From Gaetbulibacter sp. S0825 (GTDB taxonomy: Bacteria; Bacteroidota; Bacteroidia; Flavobacteriales; Flavobacteriaceae): a stretch of 64,000 nt of DNA. The stretch covers positions 124,001 to 188,000 of the forward strand of contig NZ_JAATJT010000003.1 of NCBI RefSeq assembly GCF_011777505.1, given 5' to 3'. Under the pieces are notes generated by a model. The model saw only the letters and a program-made list of their open reading frames with translations, ran no database searches and had not been told where the DNA came from. Every line of letters begins with the position of its first letter. Within the stretch, counting starts at the first letter, position 1. Shown here one piece after another: positions 61,165-64,000 of this stretch. Made by a program: the position numbers and the translations under genes.

Positions 61165-62646
61165 TTAATATCCTGGGTTTTGTGCCCATCTATTTCCAGA
61201 TAATTGAATTTCCTCGATTGGAATTGGAAAAAGTTCATGCTTACCAGAAACAAACCCATCAATTTCTTGAGCAGCTTTTCCTGTTCTTACCAAATCAAAG
61301 AAACGATGCCCTTCACCTACTAACTCTACACGACGCTCTTTATAGATATCGTTAGTTAAATTAGCTCCTGTAGTACTTACAGAGGGAAGCATTGCTCGAT
61401 TACGCACTTGGTTTAAATACCCTTGTGCTCTTGCATCACTAATATTACCCCTATTTAAAGCTTCGGCTGCCATTAATAATACATCTGCAAACCTTAAGGC
61501 TCGGTAATTATCAGGATTGGTCAACGCTGCATCACCAATATTTAAATCTCCTAAACGTGCTATATATTTTCTATTGAAATAACCTGTTTGTTCGTACCCA
61601 TCTCCACTCCAACTAGATCCTGGATTATCAATAATATACTGTTCCATGTCTAGTATAGAAGTTTCATAACGTAAATCTCCAGGCTCAAAAGCATCTACTA
61701 CTTCTTGAACGGGCACATTAAAACTATAGCCAGAATCAAACTTTTCAGCAGCATCTACAAACCCTCTTGGTCCATTGAAATACACTGAATAGTTACCTTC
61801 AAGACATTGGAAGCACTCAAAACTTCCACCATCAACATCTGAATACTGTATTTCAAAAACAGATTCTATGTTATTTTCATAATCGCGTTCAAACATATTA
61901 GGGTACTCTGCAGATGTTAACAAGCGATGAGGTCCACTATTAATTAAGTCTTCCAAAACTGTCGCAGCTTCTTCAAACTTATCTTGATATAAATATACTT
62001 TACCAAGCATTCCTTGTGCAGCACCTTTAGTAACTCTACCTGTTTGATTTTGTACATATGGTAAATTGGCTGCAGCAAAGATTAAATCATCTTCAATTAA
62101 AGCATAAACATCTTCTTTTGGCGTTCTATCAATAGTAAACTGGTCTCCAAATTGTATGCGTTTATCAACAAGCATTGGAACATCTCCCCACCATTTTACC
62201 AAAATAAAGTTATAATAAGCTCTTAAGAATCTTGTTTGAGCAATAACGCTGGTTTTATTGGAAAAATCTGTTTTGTCTTGAAATTCCATAATATAATTAC
62301 AACGGTTTACAGCTTCGTACATCCATTGCCACATAGTTCTTAAACCACCATCACTCTGACCATCGGCTGAGTGAATCATATCGTCTATTTGTTGAATATA
62401 TGGTGAATCTGTAGCACTCTCTCCTCCACATAATGTGTTGTCTGAAGCTATCTCTGCAAATTGATAAAATTTTGCTGTTGTTTGTAAATAATCGTATGCC
62501 GCTACAAGTGCAAGTTGATAATCCTCTTCGGTATTAAAAAAGCTTTCTGAATTTTGATCTTCTGAATCAACTTCCACAAAATCATCACTACATGAAAACA
62601 CTATTAAAAATGTAAAGAGATAAAATATAATTTTTAAATTTTTCAT
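61165..62646 (-). CDS. susD: SusD/RagB family glycan-binding lipoprotein
   Basis: The 493-residue protein has a lipobox (FSC, Cys19) and the helical TPR-rich fold of SusD. Family features include FLRAYYNFILVKWWGDVPML near residue 142, ALRFADVLLMAAEALNRG near 380 and the end ERRVELVGEGHRFFDLVRTG with HELFPIPIEEIQL. It caps the SusC porin and catches glucan chains. It begins 10 bp after the SusC stop. Confidence 0.93.
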   Translation of the reverse strand: MKNLKIIFYLFTFLIVFSCSDDFVEVDSEDQNSESFFNTEEDYQLALVAAYDYLQTTAKFYQFAEIASDNTLCGGESATDSPYIQQIDDMIHSADGQSDGGLRTMWQWMYEAVNRCNYIMEFQDKTDFSNKTSVIAQTRFLRAYYNFILVKWWGDVPMLVDKRIQFGDQFTIDRTPKEDVYALIEDDLIFAAANLPYVQNQTGRVTKGAAQGMLGKVYLYQDKFEEAATVLEDLINSGPHRLLTSAEYPNMFERDYENNIESVFEIQYSDVDGGSFECFQCLEGNYSVYFNGPRGFVDAAEKFDSGYSFNVPVQEVVDAFEPGDLRYETSILDMEQYIIDNPGSSWSGDGYEQTGYFNRKYIARLGDLNIGDAALTNPDNYRALRFADVLLMAAEALNRGNISDARAQGYLNQVRNRAMLPSVSTTGANLTNDIYKERRVELVGEGHRFFDLVRTGKAAQEIDGFVSGKHELFPIPIEEIQLSGNRWAQNPGY

Positions 62647-62655
62647 AATACTTAA

Positions 62656-64000
62656 TTAAAATTTTACGTTAAGACCCAATAAAAATGTACTAGCACTTGG
62701 ATAAAATCCATTATCAATTCCGCCTCCAATTGGAGCCCCATTGCCAATAGTAGGATCATATCCTTTATATTCAGTTAATGTAAATACGTTACTAGCTGAA
62801 ACATAAATTCTAAACTTGCTTATTTTAGGGTTTTTTAATACACCATCAGAAAAAGTATATCCTAATTGTATATTTTGTAATCTTACAAATGAACCGTCCT
62901 CTACATAAAAGTCAGAAAAAACTGTGTTAGAAGTCGCTCCAATTGTATGTAGTGGTGAGTAGTTATTAGTACCTTCTCCAGTCCAACGATCTAAATACCA
63001 AATTGGCTTATTCACTAATTGCTGGTTACGTTCATAATTTCGTACAATATCATTCCCAATTGATGCAAACGTATATGCTGAGAAATCAAAGTTTTTATAA
63101 TCAAAAGATATGTTAAGACCCATTGTTGCATCTGGTATTGGATTACCTAGATTTACTCTATCGTCCAAATCTATAACTCCATCTCCATTTTGATCAACAA
63201 ATTTTAAATCTCCTGGACGTGCTCCAAGTTTAGTAACTGCGGAATTATCAACTTCTGATTGGTTTTGAAAAACCCCATCGGTTTGGTAACCAATAAAATA
63301 ACCCATTGGAAACCCTGCTTCCATTCTAGATATAGCAGGTTGTGAAATACCAAAACCACCGCCTTCAAGATATTCACCTTCTCCACTTACTTCGAGAACT
63401 TCATTTTTTAAAGTGGTAACATTATACTTTATGTTAAACTTGAAGTTTTCACTTAGATCATCTGAATAACCAATGGCAAACTCAAGACCTTTATTTTCAA
63501 CAACTCCTGCATTAACAAATGGCGGCGCTCCTGTTCCTAAAAGTCCAGATATTTGAGGTGAGACTAATAAATCTTCTGTTCTCTTTTTAAAATAATCAGC
63601 AGTGATATCTACTTTATTATTTAAAATGCGCAAATCAACACCTATATCTAATGTTTTTTGTTTTTCCCACTTAATTTGTGGGTTAGAAATTGGTCCACTT
63701 GCTATTCCAAAGATTTCGTTTTCACGATCATTTCCTCCGAAAAAATAGGTCCCTTCCCCAGTCAATAATGATACAAATCTATAATCTCCAATTCTATCAT
63801 TACCTAAAACTCCGTAAGAGCCTCTAAGTTTTAATAAATCAAAGAAATTATTATCATTCATAAATTCTTCATCTGAAACAACCCATCCAATAGATCCAGA
63901 AGGAAAAACACCAAATTTATTACCTGGCCCAAATCTTGTTGAACCATCTCTACGCACTACTGCGGATAATAAATATTTTCCTTTATAATCATACTGCAAT
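62656..64000 (-). CDS. susC: SusC/RagA TonB-dependent transporter (C-terminal part, cut by window edge)
   Basis: The last 447 or so residues are visible; the plug, carboxypeptidase-like domain and most of the barrel are outside the window. The visible part has typical SusC barrel strands (GKYLLSAVVRRDGSTRFGPG, NNKVDITADYFKKRTEDLLV, SFVRLQNIQLGYTFSDGVL). It ends in an aromatic-alternating final strand, STFLLGLNVKF. It would import oligosaccharides produced at the cell surface, probably from laminarin given the neighbours. The operon promoter is outside the window. Confidence 0.92.
   Translation of the reverse strand, partial: LQYDYKGKYLLSAVVRRDGSTRFGPGNKFGVFPSGSIGWVVSDEEFMNDNNFFDLLKLRGSYGVLGNDRIGDYRFVSLLTGEGTYFFGGNDRENEIFGIASGPISNPQIKWEKQKTLDIGVDLRILNNKVDITADYFKKRTEDLLVSPQISGLLGTGAPPFVNAGVVENKGLEFAIGYSDDLSENFKFNIKYNVTTLKNEVLEVSGEGEYLEGGGFGISQPAISRMEAGFPMGYFIGYQTDGVFQNQSEVDNSAVTKLGARPGDLKFVDQNGDGVIDLDDRVNLGNPIPDATMGLNISFDYKNFDFSAYTFASIGNDIVRNYERNQQLVNKPIWYLDRWTGEGTNNYSPLHTIGATSNTVFSDFYVEDGSFVRLQNIQLGYTFSDGVLKNPKISKFRIYVSASNVFTLTEYKGYDPTIGNGAPIGGGIDNGFYPSASTFLLGLNVKF

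Overview
The window looks like a piece of the chromosome of a marine, gliding member of the Flavobacteriaceae (Bacteroidota). The DNA is AT-rich, promoters follow the Bacteroidota pattern (TAnnTTTG -7 boxes), and three lineage hallmarks are present: type IX secretion gliding-adhesin genes with a PorP/SprF protein and CHU_C-type sorting domains, a SusC/SusD polysaccharide utilisation locus, and many lipoproteins with an SCxx lipobox. No rRNA, intact tRNA, CRISPR array, transposase or integrase was seen. No gene-free stretch exceeds 300 bp; the longest are 15714-16009, 15002-15269, 30640-30894 and 45994-46239.

Region 1 (1-13490, all minus strand) is a sulfide-oxidation cluster: sulfide:quinone oxidoreductase (cut by the left edge), a thioredoxin, a membrane-anchored c-type cytochrome, a three-domain persulfide dioxygenase-rhodanese, two SulP anion transporters, a cytoplasmic molybdopterin enzyme with a fused FeS/NrfD subunit (SoeABC-like sulfite dehydrogenase), two small YeeE/YedE transporters and a Crp/Fnr regulator. 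Together they read as sulfide -> persulfide -> sulfite -> sulfate, with electrons going to quinone or cytochrome. Six copies of the palindrome TGTAAC-N4-GTTACA (two exact, four with one changed base in one half-site) precede six transcription units. Each has a TAnnTTTG-like -7 box 21-22 nt downstream, which is the layout of an activator centred near -41. The regulator encoded in the cluster is the natural candidate to bind them. This is the strongest new signal in the window.

Region 2 (13680-17314) holds small secreted proteins of unknown role, including an intradiol-dioxygenase-like protein that lacks the usual iron-binding HxH pair. Region 3 (17502-30639, plus strand) has the same order as the Flavobacterium johnsoniae gliding locus sprC-sprD-sprB-sprF. 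It encodes a 2740-residue SprB-like adhesin with about 20 repeats, much shorter than the F. johnsoniae protein, and an SprD-like protein with a 4 x 34-residue coiled-coil repeat.

Region 4 (30895-43100 minus, 43308-45993 plus) is an efflux-type operon: HlyD-like adaptor, ABC ATPase, three large FtsX/MacB-type permeases, a DUF2807 protein, a second and diverged ATPase, and a TolC-like protein. It is divergent from a sigma-54 response regulator and histidine kinase. Region 5 (46240-64000, minus) is a laminarin-type (beta-1,3/1,6-glucan) utilisation locus: SusC (cut by the right edge), SusD, two surface-binding lipoproteins, GH16, a GH94/GH149-like phosphorylase, GH17, a GH2/GH5-like enzyme, GH30, a GPH-type sugar symporter, a second (cytoplasmic) GH17 and a LacI regulator.
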